Part shown: positions 53,214-62,469 of the stretch, piece after piece | Layout: each line of letters starts with the position of its first letter | Position numbering within the stretch: the first letter of the stretch is position 1 | Assembly (NCBI RefSeq): GCF_011764545.1 | Contig: NZ_AP022870.1 | Span: 6,826,001 to 6,890,000 of the forward strand | Direction: 5' to 3' | Length of the DNA: 64,000 bases | Source: Phytohabitans flavus | GTDB lineage: Bacteria; Actinomycetota; Actinomycetes; Mycobacteriales; Micromonosporaceae | Made by a program: the position numbers and the translations under genes | The notes under the pieces: generated by a model | Databases searched by the model: none | Told to the model about the DNA's origin: nothing | The model's input: the letters and a program-made list of their open reading frames with translations, nothing else

Positions 53214-53435
53214 GCGGCGGCGCGGCCGAACCAACACGCTCCCACGGCGACGCAGCCAAACCAACACGCAGGCACGCCGCCGCTAAGCCGCAGCGCGGCC
53301 GGACCAATACACCGGCGCGCCACGGGAAACGAACGACGCAGCCGAGCCAACACGCTGGCTCGTCGCCGCTAACGGCGACGCGGCCGGACCAACACCCCGC
53401 CGCCACGCGGCGGCGCGGCCGGACCAGCGCCAACG
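53193..53435. repeat. Degenerate tandem repeat (about 42-base unit) between convergent genes
   Basis: Five to six imperfect copies of a unit of the type ACGCTGGCACGCCGCCGC-TAA then GCGGCCGGACCAAC start inside the last codons of the methyltransferase gene and fill the space to the MFS gene. Copies recur near 53193, 53234, 53265, 53308, 53351 and 53393. The unit includes the methyltransferase stop codon, so the array seems to have grown from the gene end. The antisense MFS end (GGVPA) resembles part of the unit. Confidence 0.7.
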
Positions 53436-53464
53436 ACCCACGCCGCAGCCGGGCAAGGGCGCGC

Positions 53465-54635
53465 TCAGGCGGGCACGCCGCCGCTCAGCATGAGAGCACG
53501 ACGCAGCCGCACCGCGAGGACCGCAGCGACCGCGATGAAGAGTGGCATCAGCAGGAACGCGCGGTGCGGCCCCACCCCGTCGGCCACCCAGCCCAGGACG
53601 ACCGGGGCGATGCCGAAGCCGATCGCCGACGCGTACATGGAGTAGGCCGACGCGCGGTCGCGCTGCCCGTCGGCCACGGCGAGCGCCATCGACACGCCGA
53701 GGGGTAGTGCATCGCGTTGCCGACGCCGAGCACCATCAGCCCGGCCGCCGCCACCCACGCCACCGGTGACAGCCAGAAGATCGCGAACCCGATCACGCTG
53801 ATGCCCAGCGCGCCGAGCAGCAACGGCACCGCGGCGACCCGCCGGGCCAGGGCGGAGCCGACAAGGCGGCCGGCGAACATCCCACCCACGATCGCCGCTA
53901 CCGTCGCCGAGGCGGCGCCCGGCGACATGCCGGCGTGGGTACGCAGCACGTCCGCGGCCCACAGCGACAGGCACACCTCCACCGAGCCGGTCGCGCTCAG
54001 CATCGCCCACGCCAGCCAGTAGGAGCGCGGCAGCGGGCGCCGGACCTGGTGCAGCGTCGGCTCGGCGACCAGAGACGGTAGGCGTACCCGAAAAAGAAAG
54101 CCGACAAGCGCGACAAGCGCGATAAGGCCGACCACGACGGCGATCCCCGGACGCCAACCGAAGCCCGCGCTTACCGACAAGCCGATCACGATGGGCGCCA
54201 CCACGCCGGCGCCGGCGGCGACGGCGTTGGCCTCGCTGATCGCGGCGGTAGCGCCGGTGCCGTGATGGTCGGCGAGCGCGGCGTTGACGCCGGTGACCAC
54301 CATCGTGCCGAACGTCGAGACGAGCACCGCCGCTGCGAGCGTCGCGGGCAGCACCTCGAACGCGCACAGCACCACGACCGCGCCGGCCACCCCAGCGAGT
54401 GACAGCCACAGCACGCTACCCCGGCCCAGTCGCCGGACGAGCTGCGGAAATGCGGACGCTCCGATGAGGGCGCCCGCGGCGAGACCGGTGCTGTGCAGGC
54501 TGGCTACCGCGGCGGTGGTGCCCTGCTCGTCGCGGAGGAGGGGGACGACGGGCCGAAGCCATACAAAAAGAAGCCCCACAACCCCAGCTGCGCGTAGGTC
54601 AGGAGCGTGACACGGTCATGAACAAGCTGGGGCAC
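53465..54635 (-). CDS. Major facilitator superfamily transporter (two one-base frameshifts in this assembly)
   Basis: About 390-residue MFS transporter with twelve hydrophobic segments, related to sugar/drug efflux MFS proteins. Helix motifs include LLTYAQLGLWGFFLYGFG, ALIGASAFPQLVRRLGRGS and VLGWVADGVGPHRAFLLM. One base is missing near 53701-53704 (NAMHYP should continue LGVSMALAVADG) and one near 54546 (YGFGPVVPLL). With both repaired the gene starts at GTG 54635, where TAGCGT (54643-54648) lies 7 bases upstream. The substrate is unknown. It is convergent with the methyltransferase gene across the tandem repeat. Confidence 0.83.
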
Positions 54636-54690
54636 GGTCCTTACGCTAAGTGGCGCGGACCGTGCCCCGGACAGTGGTGAGACGCAGCTC

Positions 54691-55437
54691 TCAGCGGACG
54701 CTGCGGGCGAACGCCCGAGCCGACCAGAAGAGCGTCAACGCGGTGAGCGCGCCCAGGATCAGCAGCGCCTGCCACACGCTGTCGTCACCCGGGTTGCCGG
54801 CGAAGAGCGCACGGCTCGCGTCGACCGCCCACGAGAACGGGTTGAAGTCGGCAACCGTCGCCACCCACCCGGTCAGCGGCAGCAGGATGCCGGAGAGGAG
54901 CAGGAGCGGCTGGGCCACCCCGTTCATCAGCGGGGCAAGCGCGTCCTCGCTGCGCAGCTTGAGCGCGATCGCGTTGGAGGCCGCGGAGAGCATCAGGCCG
55001 ATGAGCCCGAGCATCAGGTAGGCCAGGAGCACGTCGCCCACCCGCACGGTAAGTCCGAACGGGATGGCCAGCACCGTGATCAGCGCGGCCTGGACGACAA
55101 GCGTCGCCACGTCGCGCAGAGCGCGGCCGAGCATCAGCGCGAGGCGGCTGATCGGCGTGACCCGGCTGCGCTCGATGACGCCGGCGCGAAGCTCGGCGAT
55201 CAGCCCGAACCCGACGAACATCGAGCCGAACATCGCGAGCATCACCAGCAGGCCTGGCACAAAGAACCGATACGCGTCGGCGGTGGTCGGTGCCTGGAGC
55301 GCGTCCTTGAGCAGCGGGCCGAACAGCAGCAGGAAGTAGAGCGGCTGGAGGATGCCGATCACGACCCAGACCGGGTTGCGCAGCACGAGAACCATCTGCC
55401 GCTGGAAGATCAGCCAGGTGTCACGAAGCAGCTTCAT
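54691..55437 (-). CDS. ABC-2 type exporter permease (DrrB-like)
   Basis: 248-residue membrane protein with six hydrophobic segments of the ABC-2 type, resembling daunorubicin-resistance DrrB: LIFQRQMVLVLRNPVWVVIG at the N-terminus, FFVPGLLVMLAMFGSMFVG and NGVAQPLLLLSGILLPL. It starts 3 bases after the ATPase gene, so the two form one transporter. The substrate is probably a hydrophobic drug or lipid; unproven. Confidence 0.92.
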   Translation of the reverse strand: MKLLRDTWLIFQRQMVLVLRNPVWVVIGILQPLYFLLLFGPLLKDALQAPTTADAYRFFVPGLLVMLAMFGSMFVGFGLIAELRAGVIERSRVTPISRLALMLGRALRDVATLVVQAALITVLAIPFGLTVRVGDVLLAYLMLGLIGLMLSAASNAIALKLRSEDALAPLMNGVAQPLLLLSGILLPLTGWVATVADFNPFSWAVDASRALFAGNPGDDSVWQALLILGALTALTLFWSARAFARSVR

Positions 55438-55440
55438 CGG

Positions 55441-56394
55441 TCAGCTCTCCCGGAGGGAACGTCCGGTCTTCTCCAGGAAGACGTCGTCAAGGCTGGGGCG
55501 GTGGAGCTCGATCGTGCCGAGGTGGAGGCCAGCGCCGTCGATCTTGCGGAGGATCAGCGGGATGGCGGTAGCGCCCTGGTCCACATACAGCCGGAGGCCG
55601 TCCTCGGTGGTCTCCAGCTTGTTGACGTAGTCCTCGCCGTCGAGCAGCTGGGCCGCCTCGGGGGTCGACCCGTTGAGCCCCACGGTGACCACGTCGCCGG
55701 CCACATCGCGCTTGAGCTCGTCGGGCGTGCCCTCGGCGACGATCTCGCCATAGTCCATGATGGCCAGCCGGTCGCAGAGCGCGTCGGCCTCCTCCAGGTA
55801 GTGCGTGGTCACGAAGACCGTCACGCCCTCACTGCGCAGGCGGCGGATCTCGTCCCACATGTGGGCGCGGCTCTGCGGGTCGAGGCCGGTGGTGGGCTCG
55901 TCGAGGAAGACCACCTTGGGCTCGTGGATCACCCCGAGCGCGATGTCGACCCGGCGGCGCTGGCCGCCTGAGTAGGTCTTGCACTTACGGTCGGCGAACT
56001 CGGTCAGCTGGAACGCCTCCAGCGCCCGCACCGCCCGCCGCTGCGCCTCGGCCTTGCTGATCCCATACATCCGGGCGTGCAGCACCAGCTCCTCGCGGGC
56101 GCTCACCTCATCCCACGTGCTGCCGCCCTGCGCCACGTAACCGATGCGGCGGCGCACCTCGCCCGGGTTGCGCCGGAGGTCAGCGCCGGCGATGGTGGCC
56201 GCACCGCCATCCGGCTCGATCAGCGTGGCGAGCATGCGCAGGGTGGTCGTCTTTCCCGCGCCGTTAGGCCCCAGGAAGCCGAAGATCTCGCCTTCACCAA
56301 CGAAGAGGTCGACGCCACGCACGGCCTCGACGGTCTTGGTCTCCCGCCCCTGCCGGGAGCGGAACGATTTCCGCAAGCCTTTTGTCTCAATCAT
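55441..56394 (-). CDS. ABC exporter ATP-binding protein (DrrA-like)
   Basis: 317-residue ATPase: Walker A FLGPNGAGKTTTLRML, Q-loop YVAQGGS, signature YSGGQRRRVDIALG, Walker B VVFLDEPTTGLDPQSRA and H-loop VTTHYLEEAD. A C-terminal extension of about 90 residues is typical of DrrA-type proteins. ATG 56394 is preferred over 56433 because it begins directly at IETKGLRKSF. A PadR regulator gene lies upstream on the same strand, and a candidate operator sits between them (56457-56469), so the exporter is probably derepressed by its substrate. Confidence 0.94.
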   Translation of the reverse strand: MIETKGLRKSFRSRQGRETKTVEAVRGVDLFVGEGEIFGFLGPNGAGKTTTLRMLATLIEPDGGAATIAGADLRRNPGEVRRRIGYVAQGGSTWDEVSAREELVLHARMYGISKAEAQRRAVRALEAFQLTEFADRKCKTYSGGQRRRVDIALGVIHEPKVVFLDEPTTGLDPQSRAHMWDEIRRLRSEGVTVFVTTHYLEEADALCDRLAIMDYGEIVAEGTPDELKRDVAGDVVTVGLNGSTPEAAQLLDGEDYVNKLETTEDGLRLYVDQGATAIPLILRKIDGAGLHLGTIELHRPSLDDVFLEKTGRSLRES

Positions 56395-56456
56395 GAACGT
56401 CGCTCTCCGTCGCACACGTCTGTATGACGCCACACGCTAACGCGATATAACGCATC

Positions 56457-56469
56457 TAGTCAAGCTTGA
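56457..56469. promoter_or_regulatory. Candidate PadR operator upstream of the DrrAB-like exporter
   Basis: TAGTCAAGCTTGA, containing the perfect 10-base palindrome TCAAGCTTGA. A near-identical sequence lies before padR (57113-57125). Confidence 0.55.
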
Positions 56470-56491
56470 TTATGACGCGATCGGTCGCAAG

Positions 56492-57096
56492 TCAGTCGAC
56501 CTGCTTGCGCCACCGCTCCCACTCCAGGCCTTCCACCGAGACCTTCTCGGGCAGGTACGACACTCCCGACTCGACCAGCCCGGCCACCCACTCGCACCAG
56601 GCAATCTCGCCCTCGTTGCGAGCCACCATCAGCTCCCACATCCACGTCACGTGTACCGGCTTCTCGCGGAGCCACCCCTTCTCGGCGGCCACCTCCACTC
56701 CGTCGTTCGCGGCACGCAGCTGGGCCGCCCGGTTGCGCAGCGCCGCCGCCGCTTCCTCGCGGGACAGCGCCGGTAGGAAGGCCAGCGCCGCGAAGAACGG
56801 GTCGCTGACCGGCTTCATCTCCCACCAGTAGCCACGCAGCAGGTTGTCGAGCTCGTCCTGGCCTTTGGGTGTGATCTCGTACGTCGTGCGGGCTGGGCGG
56901 CTCCCCACCTGCTCGGTGGTGACCTCGCTCAGCAGCCCTCCTCGGTCAGCTTGCGGAGAGCATGGTAGATCGAGCCGGGCTGGACATTCGCCCACTTATC
57001 AGCGTTCCAACTGAGCAGCTCACGCCGTACGTCATAGCCGTGGACGGGCTGCATCCAGCTGACTAGACCGAGGATCATCATGCGGGTCGTCGACAC
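56492..57096 (-). CDS. PadR-family transcriptional regulator (one-base frameshift in this assembly)
   Basis: About 201 residues. The N-terminal winged helix has MMILGLVSWMQPVHGYDVRR, VQPGSIYHALRKLTEEG and RTTYEITPKGQDEL; the C-terminal part is helical (ALRNRAAQLRAANDGVEVAA), as in PadR subfamily 2 proteins controlling multidrug exporters. The frames join near 56936, where one C is missing (EEGC should read EEGLLSEVTTEQ). GTG 57096 is preceded by TACGCT (57103-57108) at 6 bases. It precedes the DrrAB-like genes on the same strand and probably represses both itself and them. Confidence 0.88.
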
Positions 57097-57112
57097 GCGA
57101 CAAGCGTAATAG

Positions 57113-57125
57113 GCAAGTTTGACTA
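57113..57125. promoter_or_regulatory. Candidate PadR operator at its own promoter
   Basis: TAGTCAAACTTGC on the minus strand, 17-29 bases before the padR start and just upstream of its -10 box; matches 11 of 13 bases of the site at 56457-56469. Confidence 0.5.
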
Positions 57126-57171
57126 ACCTACTAGTAACTTCCTGAGTCTCAAGGGTCGTACACTCCGGTTC

Positions 57172-58924
57172 ATGCGCAGGGTCCTCATCGCCAATCGGGG
57201 CGAAATCGCCGTTCGGGTCATCCGCGCCTGCCGGGACGCCGGGCTTGCCAGCGTCGCCGTGTACGCGGACTCGGACCGGGACGCCCTCCACGTCAGACTC
57301 GCCGACGAGGCGTACGCGCTGGGGGTGACACCGCGCCGGAGACGTACCTGCGCATCGACAAGCTCCTTGACGTGGCCGAGAAGTCGCAGGCCGACGCCGT
57401 CCACCCCGGCTACGGCTTCCTGTCGGAAAACGCCGACTTCGCCGAGGCCGTGCTCCAAAAAGGACTGACCTGGATCGGCCCGACGCCGCAGTCGATCCGC
57501 GACCTGGGCGACAAGGTGACTGCGCGGCACATCGCGCAGCGGGCCGGCGCGCCACTCGTGCCAGGCACCCCCGACCCGGTCGCCGGGCCTGAGGAAGTCG
57601 TCGCGTTCGCCCGCGAGTACGGGCTCCCGGTCGCGATCAAGGCGGCCTTCGGCGGCGGCGGTCGCGGCCTCAAGGTCGCCCGCGACCTGGACGAGATCCC
57701 GACACTGTTCGAGTCCGCGACCCGCGAGGCGGTCGCCGCGTTCGGCCGGGGCGAGTGCTTCGTCGAGCGCTACCTCGACCAGCCCCGCCACGTCGAGGCC
57801 CAGGTGCTCGCCGACCAGCACGGCAACGTGATCGTCGTGGGCACCCGCGACTGCTCGCTACAGCGCCGCCACCAAAAGCTCGTCGAAGAGGCACCCGCAC
57901 CGTTCCTCACCGACGAGCAGCGCAAGCAGATCCACGAGTCGGCCAAGGCGATCTGCCGCGAGGCCGGCTACCACGGCGCCGGCACCGTCGAATACCTCGT
58001 CGGGCAGGACGGCACCATCTCGTTCCTCGAGGTCAACACCCGCCTACAGGTCGAGCACCCGGTCACCGAGGAAACCGCCGGCATCGACCTGGTCCGGGAG
58101 CAGTTCCGCATCGCGTCCGGCCAGCAGCTACGGCTGCCGGCCGACCCGACACCGCGCGGCCACTCGATCGAGTTCCGGATCAACGGCGAGGACCCGGGCC
58201 GCAACTTCCTGCCCGCACCCGGCACCGTCACCCGCCTGCGCCTGCCCGAAGGCCCTGGGGTACGCGTCGACACCGGCATCGAGACCGGCAGCGTGATCGG
58301 CGGCAACTTCGACTCGCTGCTGGCCAAGGTGATCATCACCGGCGAGACCCGCACCGAGGCGCTCGAACGCGCCCGCCGCGCCCTCGACGAGATGGTCGTG
58401 GACGGCATGGCCACCGCGCTGCCGTTCCACCGCCTCATCGTGCGCGACCCCGCCTTCACCACCGAGCCGTTCACCGTGCACACCCGGTGGATCGAGACCG
58501 AGTGGGACAACACCGTGCCGCCCTTCACCGCTGGCGGCGGCGCCGCCAGCGAAGCCGAAGAACGCGAGACCGTCGTGGTCGAGGTGGGCGGCAAGCGGCT
58601 TGAGGTCAGCCTCCCTGCCGGCTTTTCCGCTGGTACGGCGACTGGGGCGGCTCCCTCCAGGGGCGGCGCTCCGCGCCGGTCCAGGGCGGGACCGCTGCCG
58701 CGGCTGTCGGTGGAGACGCGCTCACCTCGCCCATGCAGGGCACGATCGTCAAGATCGCCGTCGGCGAAGGGGACACCGTGGCCGAAGGCGACACGATCGT
58801 CGTCCTGGAAGCCATGAAGATGGAGCAGCCGCTCAACGCCCACAAGGCGGGAACTGTGACCGGTCTCACCGCGCAGGTCGGGGATGTCGTCACCGCGGGT
58901 GCGACCATATGCGAGCTCAAATAA
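57172..58924 (+). CDS. accA: Acetyl/propionyl-CoA carboxylase alpha subunit: biotin carboxylase plus biotin carrier (two one-base frameshifts in this assembly)
   Basis: About 583 residues once repaired. Biotin carboxylase: RRVLIANRGEIAVRVIRACR, HPGYGFLSENADFAEA, ATP-grasp KAAFGGGGRGLKVAR and EVNTRLQVEHPVTEE. A linker leads to the biotinyl domain with VVLEAMKMEQPLNA, whose Lys is biotinylated by BirA. One base is missing in a G run near 57320-57325 (ALGGDTAPETYLRID) and another in the linker near 58630-58680 (before APVQGGTAAAAVGG). Both breaks are single-base losses. TACACT (57159-57164) ends 7 bases before ATG. Beta and epsilon partners lie at 41383 and 48462. Downstream guaB1 starts 10 bases after the stop. 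Confidence 0.93.
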
Positions 58925-58934
58925 GCTGCTCAGA

Positions 58935-60373
58935 GTGCGGTTTCTCAACGGCGCGGCGCCCGCGCACGACCTGACCTATAGCGACGTCTTCATGGCACCG
59001 GTCCGGTCGGAGGTCGGTTCGCGGCTGGCCGTCGACTTGGCGACGAGCGACGGGACCGGTACCACGATCCCGATCGTGGTCTCGAACATGACGGCCGTGG
59101 CCGGCCGCCGGATGGCCGAGACCGTGGCCCGGCGCGGTGCTATCGCGGTGATCCCGCAGGACATCCCGTTCGACGTGGTCGCCGACGTCATCTCCTGGGT
59201 CAAGCAGCGCCACCTGGTGCACGACACGGCGATCAGGCTCGGCCCCACCGACACCGTGGGCGACGCGATCCACCTGCTGCCCAAGCGGGCGCACGGCGCG
59301 GTCGTAGTGGTCGACGACGACGGCCGGCCGATCGGCGTGGTCACCGAGGCCGACTGCGAGGGCGTCGACAGGTTCGCTCAGGTGCGGCACGTGATGTCGA
59401 CCGAGCTGCTGACCGTGCGCGCCGAGGCCGACCCGCGCGAGGGCTTCGACCAGCTCGCGTCCGGGCGGCGCCGCTTCGCACCGGTCGTCGACATCGACGG
59501 CCGGCTGGTCGGTGTGCTGACCCGGCAGGGCGCGCTGCGCGCGACGCTCTACCAGCCGGCGGTGGACAGCAAGGGGCGCCTGCGCATCGCGGCCGCGATA
59601 GGCATCAACGGCGACGTCCGGGGCAAGGCGGCGGCGCTGCTCGAAGCCGGCGTCGACACGCTTGTCGTGGACACCGCACACGGCCACCAGGAGCGGATGC
59701 TCGCCGCGCTCCGGGCCGTACGCAAGCTGGAGCCGGGCGTGCCGGTGGCGGCCGGCAATGTGGTGACCGCCGAGGGCGTACGCGACCTTGTCGAAGCGGG
59801 TGCCGACATCGTCAAGGTGGGTGTCGGGCCGGGCGCGATGTGCACCACCCGCATGATGACCGGCGTGGGGCGGCCGCAGTTCTCCGCTGTGCTCGACTGC
59901 GCCGCGGCCGCCCGCGAGCTGGGCCGCCACGTATGGGCCGACGGCGGCGTGCGGCACCCGCGTGACGTCGCGCTCGCCCTGGCCGCCGGCGCCTCCAACG
60001 TGATGATCGGCTCCTGGTTCGCCGGCACGTACGAGTCGCCCGGCGACCTGTACACCGACGTGGACGGCCGGCGGTACAAGGAGAACTTCGGCATGGCCTC
60101 GGCCCGAGCGGTCAGTGCCCGTACCGCCGACGACACCCCTTCGACCGGGCCCGTAAGGCGGTATTCGAGGAGGGCATCTCCACCGCCCGCATGTACCTCG
60201 ACCCGGCCCGCCCCGGCGTCGAGGACGTGATCGACGAGATCGTGGCGGGCGTACGCAGCGCGTGCACGTACGCCGGCGCCTCCTCCCTGGCCGCGCTGGC
60301 CGAGCGGGCACTCGTGGGCGTGCAGAGCGCGGCCGGGTACACGGAAGGTATGCCGCTCCCGACGAGCTGGTAG
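58935..60373 (+). CDS. guaB1: GuaB1-family IMP dehydrogenase-related protein, probable GMP reductase (one-base frameshift in this assembly)
   Basis: About 479 residues. TIM-barrel of the IMPDH/GMPR superfamily interrupted by two CBS motifs (residues about 95-205, with GAVVVVDDDGRPIGVVTEAD and RFAPVVDIDGRLVGVLTRQG). Barrel motifs are VSNMTAVAGRRMAE, VDTAHGHQERM and the catalytic Cys loop GVGPGAMCTTRMMTG. The GuaB1 group of actinobacteria has been reported to act as GMP reductase rather than IMP dehydrogenase. The frames join near 60137-60140, one C lost (DDTP should continue FDRARKAVFEEG). GTG 58935 has TAAGCT (58922-58927) 7 bases upstream, at the accA stop. Confidence 0.88.
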
Positions 60374-60374
60374 C

Positions 60375-60944
60375 TCAGTCGAAAAGGCGGCGGATGACCG
60401 GGCGGGCGGCATCGCCGGCGTTGTCGCCGAGCGGGTCCGGAAACGCGCCAGCCAGCCACAGAGTGGCGAAGCCGTGCACGATCGACCACGCGGCCAGCTC
60501 GGTTTTCCGCGTCTCCTCGGCGGGCGGCGGCTCGTCAAGCGTGGAAACTCCCGCGCTCAGCGCCGCGCCCGCCCGCTGCCGCGCCACATCGACCTCGGGA
60601 TCGTCCCGGTCGTAGAGGCTGGGCTGGAACATCACCTCGAAATGCGCCCTGTTCTCGACGGCGAAGCGGACGTAGGTCACGCCGGCCTCGAGCAGGCTGC
60701 CGGTCTCCGCGCGGCTCGCGTCGAGCGCGTCGGCCAGCCGGTTGAAGCCCTCGACGGCGAGGGCGGTGAGCAGCCCCGCCTTGTCACCGAAGTGGTGTGC
60801 CGGCGCCGCGTGCGAGACGCCCGCCCGCCGGGCCAGGTCGCGCAGGCTGAGCGCGGCCGGCCCGGACTCGGCGATCGCCTCGGCCGCCGCCGCGAGCAGC
60901 GCTCGCCGCAGGTCGCCGTGGTGGTATGAGCGCTTCTCCGCCAT
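60375..60944 (-). CDS. TetR-family transcriptional regulator
   Basis: 189 residues: N-terminal helix-turn-helix (HHGDLRRALLAAAAEAIAES, LSLRDLARRAGVSHAAPAHH, FGDKAGLLTALAVEG) and a helical ligand domain (HFEVMFQPSLYDRDD) typical of the TetR_C_33-like group. ATG 60944 has TAAAGT (60951-60956) 6 bases upstream. It is divergent from a MarR gene heading an exporter operon, so it may co-control that operon. The stop lies 1 base from the convergent guaB1 stop. Confidence 0.92.
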   Translation of the reverse strand: MAEKRSYHHGDLRRALLAAAAEAIAESGPAALSLRDLARRAGVSHAAPAHHFGDKAGLLTALAVEGFNRLADALDASRAETGSLLEAGVTYVRFAVENRAHFEVMFQPSLYDRDDPEVDVARQRAGAALSAGVSTLDEPPPAEETRKTELAAWSIVHGFATLWLAGAFPDPLGDNAGDAARPVIRRLFD

Positions 60945-60989
60945 CTGAACACTTTAACTTGCCAGCGACTAGTTACTCTTCGCGAGATA

Positions 60990-61005
60990 TTAGTTTGGCA
61001 CCTAA
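60990..61005. promoter_or_regulatory. Weak inverted repeat in the tetR-marR divergent region
   Basis: TTAG-N8-CTAA, a MarR-like operator pattern, 17 bases before the marR ATG. Arms are only 4 bases, so chance is possible. Confidence 0.3.
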
Positions 61006-61021
61006 CGATCAGGTGGCTAAC

Positions 61022-61513
61022 ATGTTCGCCGTGGAACTCGTGAACCTGCACGACATACCGTTGGGCCGCCTGCTGGTCCTGGCCGGCCAGCGTGCGGCCA
61101 ACCGGTGGAATCAGCTGCTCGCGGACCGCTTCGGGCTCACCGGCTCCGGCATGGCGGTGCTGCTCGCGCTGCACGGCCGGGGCGAGCTCACGCACGGTGA
61201 GCTCGCGCTGCTCTGCTTCGTGAGGCCACCGACGCTCACCGGGATCGTCGACACGCTGGAAAAGAGCGGGCTCGTCGAGCGGCAGCGCGACGGCGCCGAC
61301 CGACGCGCGGTGCGGCTGGCGCTGACTCTCGACGGCGCGGTGGCCGCCCAGTCGTTGATCAGCCTGATGCGCAACCCGAGACCGCTCACCTCGGTCGACG
61401 CCGACCCGGCGAAGGCGCAGGTGATCCGCGAGTTCCTGCTCGAAATCATCGCCAAAATGACCGACACGGAGGCTGCCGAAGTGCCCATCCTGCACGGGGA
61501 GGAAAGTTCATGA
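61022..61513 (+). CDS. MarR-family transcriptional regulator
   Basis: 163-residue winged-helix regulator: RAANRWNQLLADRFGLTGSG, LALLCFVRPPTLTGIVDTLE (recognition helix) and the wing GLVERQRDGADRRAVRLALT. ATG 61022 has AGGTGG upstream; the frame open to 60926 is not needed. Its stop overlaps the ABC ATPase start (ATGA), so the regulator, ATPase and permease are one operon, the classical layout of a MarR-controlled exporter. Confidence 0.9.
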   Translation: MFAVELVNLHDIPLGRLLVLAGQRAANRWNQLLADRFGLTGSGMAVLLALHGRGELTHGELALLCFVRPPTLTGIVDTLEKSGLVERQRDGADRRAVRLALTLDGAVAAQSLISLMRNPRPLTSVDADPAKAQVIREFLLEIIAKMTDTEAAEVPILHGEESS

Positions 61514-62469
61514 CCGCCGCGGTAGAGGTCCGCGACCTCGTCAAGCGGTACCCGAAACGCGACGTGAACGCGGTCGACGGGCTGTCGTTCACCGTCGAGC
61601 CGGGCGAGATCTTCGGCCTTCTCGGGCCGAACGGGGCCGGCAAATCCACGACGATCGGCGTGCTCACCACGCGGGTCAAGGCCACGGGCGGCGAGGCCCG
61701 GGTGGCTGGCGTCGACGTGATCCGCGACTCGGTCGCGGCGCGCAAGCTGTTCGCCGTCGTACCGCAGCAGACCAACCTGGACCGGTCGCTCACGCCACGG
61801 CAGAATCTCGCCTTCCACGGCGCGTACCACGGCCTGTCGCGTACGGACCGCTTCGCGAAGGCGGCGGCCCTGCTGGACGAGTTCGGGCTGGCCGACCAGG
61901 CCGACGTCAAGGTCGACTGGTATTCCGGCGGTATGGCCCAGCGGCTCATGATCGCGCGGGCGATGATGCACGAGCCGAAGGTGCTCTTCCTGGACGAGCC
62001 GACCACCGGCCTCGACCCGCAGTCCCGGCTGTTCATGTGGGAGCGGGTGCGTGACCTGCGGTCTCGCGGCGTGACGGTGGTGCTGACCACGCACGACATG
62101 GACGAGGCCGCGGAGATGGCCGACCGGGTGGGCATCGTCGACCACGGCAAGCTGCTCGCGCTCGACACGCCGGAAGGGCTGACCCGCAGCCTTGCCGGCC
62201 ACGCGGTGCTCGACCTCTCCGTGACGCCGGGTGACGGCGACGACCCGGACAAGCTGGTCGCCGCGCTCACCGACGTGGCGGGCGTCGAGCGCGGCGAGGC
62301 GGTGGCCGGCGGACCGATCCGGCTGTACCTGAACACCGATCCCGACACCGTCCTCGCGCCGGTCATCGCTGTCCTGAGTGGACGGTCGGCGACGCTGACC
62401 AATGTCCACATGGGAGCGGCGAGCCTGGAGGACGTCTTCATCGACCTGACCGGAAGGGGCCTCCGATGA
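61510..62469 (+). CDS. ABC exporter ATP-binding protein
   Basis: 319-residue ATPase of the DrrA-like group: Walker A LLGPNGAGKSTTIGVL, Q-loop VVPQQTNLD, signature YSGGMAQRLMIARAMM, Walker B VLFLDEPTTGLDPQSRL and H-loop LTTHDMDEAA. The C-terminal domain of about 90 residues is typical. It overlaps both the upstream marR and the downstream permease gene by ATGA, so the three are strictly coupled. Confidence 0.95.
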   Translation: MTAAVEVRDLVKRYPKRDVNAVDGLSFTVEPGEIFGLLGPNGAGKSTTIGVLTTRVKATGGEARVAGVDVIRDSVAARKLFAVVPQQTNLDRSLTPRQNLAFHGAYHGLSRTDRFAKAAALLDEFGLADQADVKVDWYSGGMAQRLMIARAMMHEPKVLFLDEPTTGLDPQSRLFMWERVRDLRSRGVTVVLTTHDMDEAAEMADRVGIVDHGKLLALDTPEGLTRSLAGHAVLDLSVTPGDGDDPDKLVAALTDVAGVERGEAVAGGPIRLYLNTDPDTVLAPVIAVLSGRSATLTNVHMGAASLEDVFIDLTGRGLR

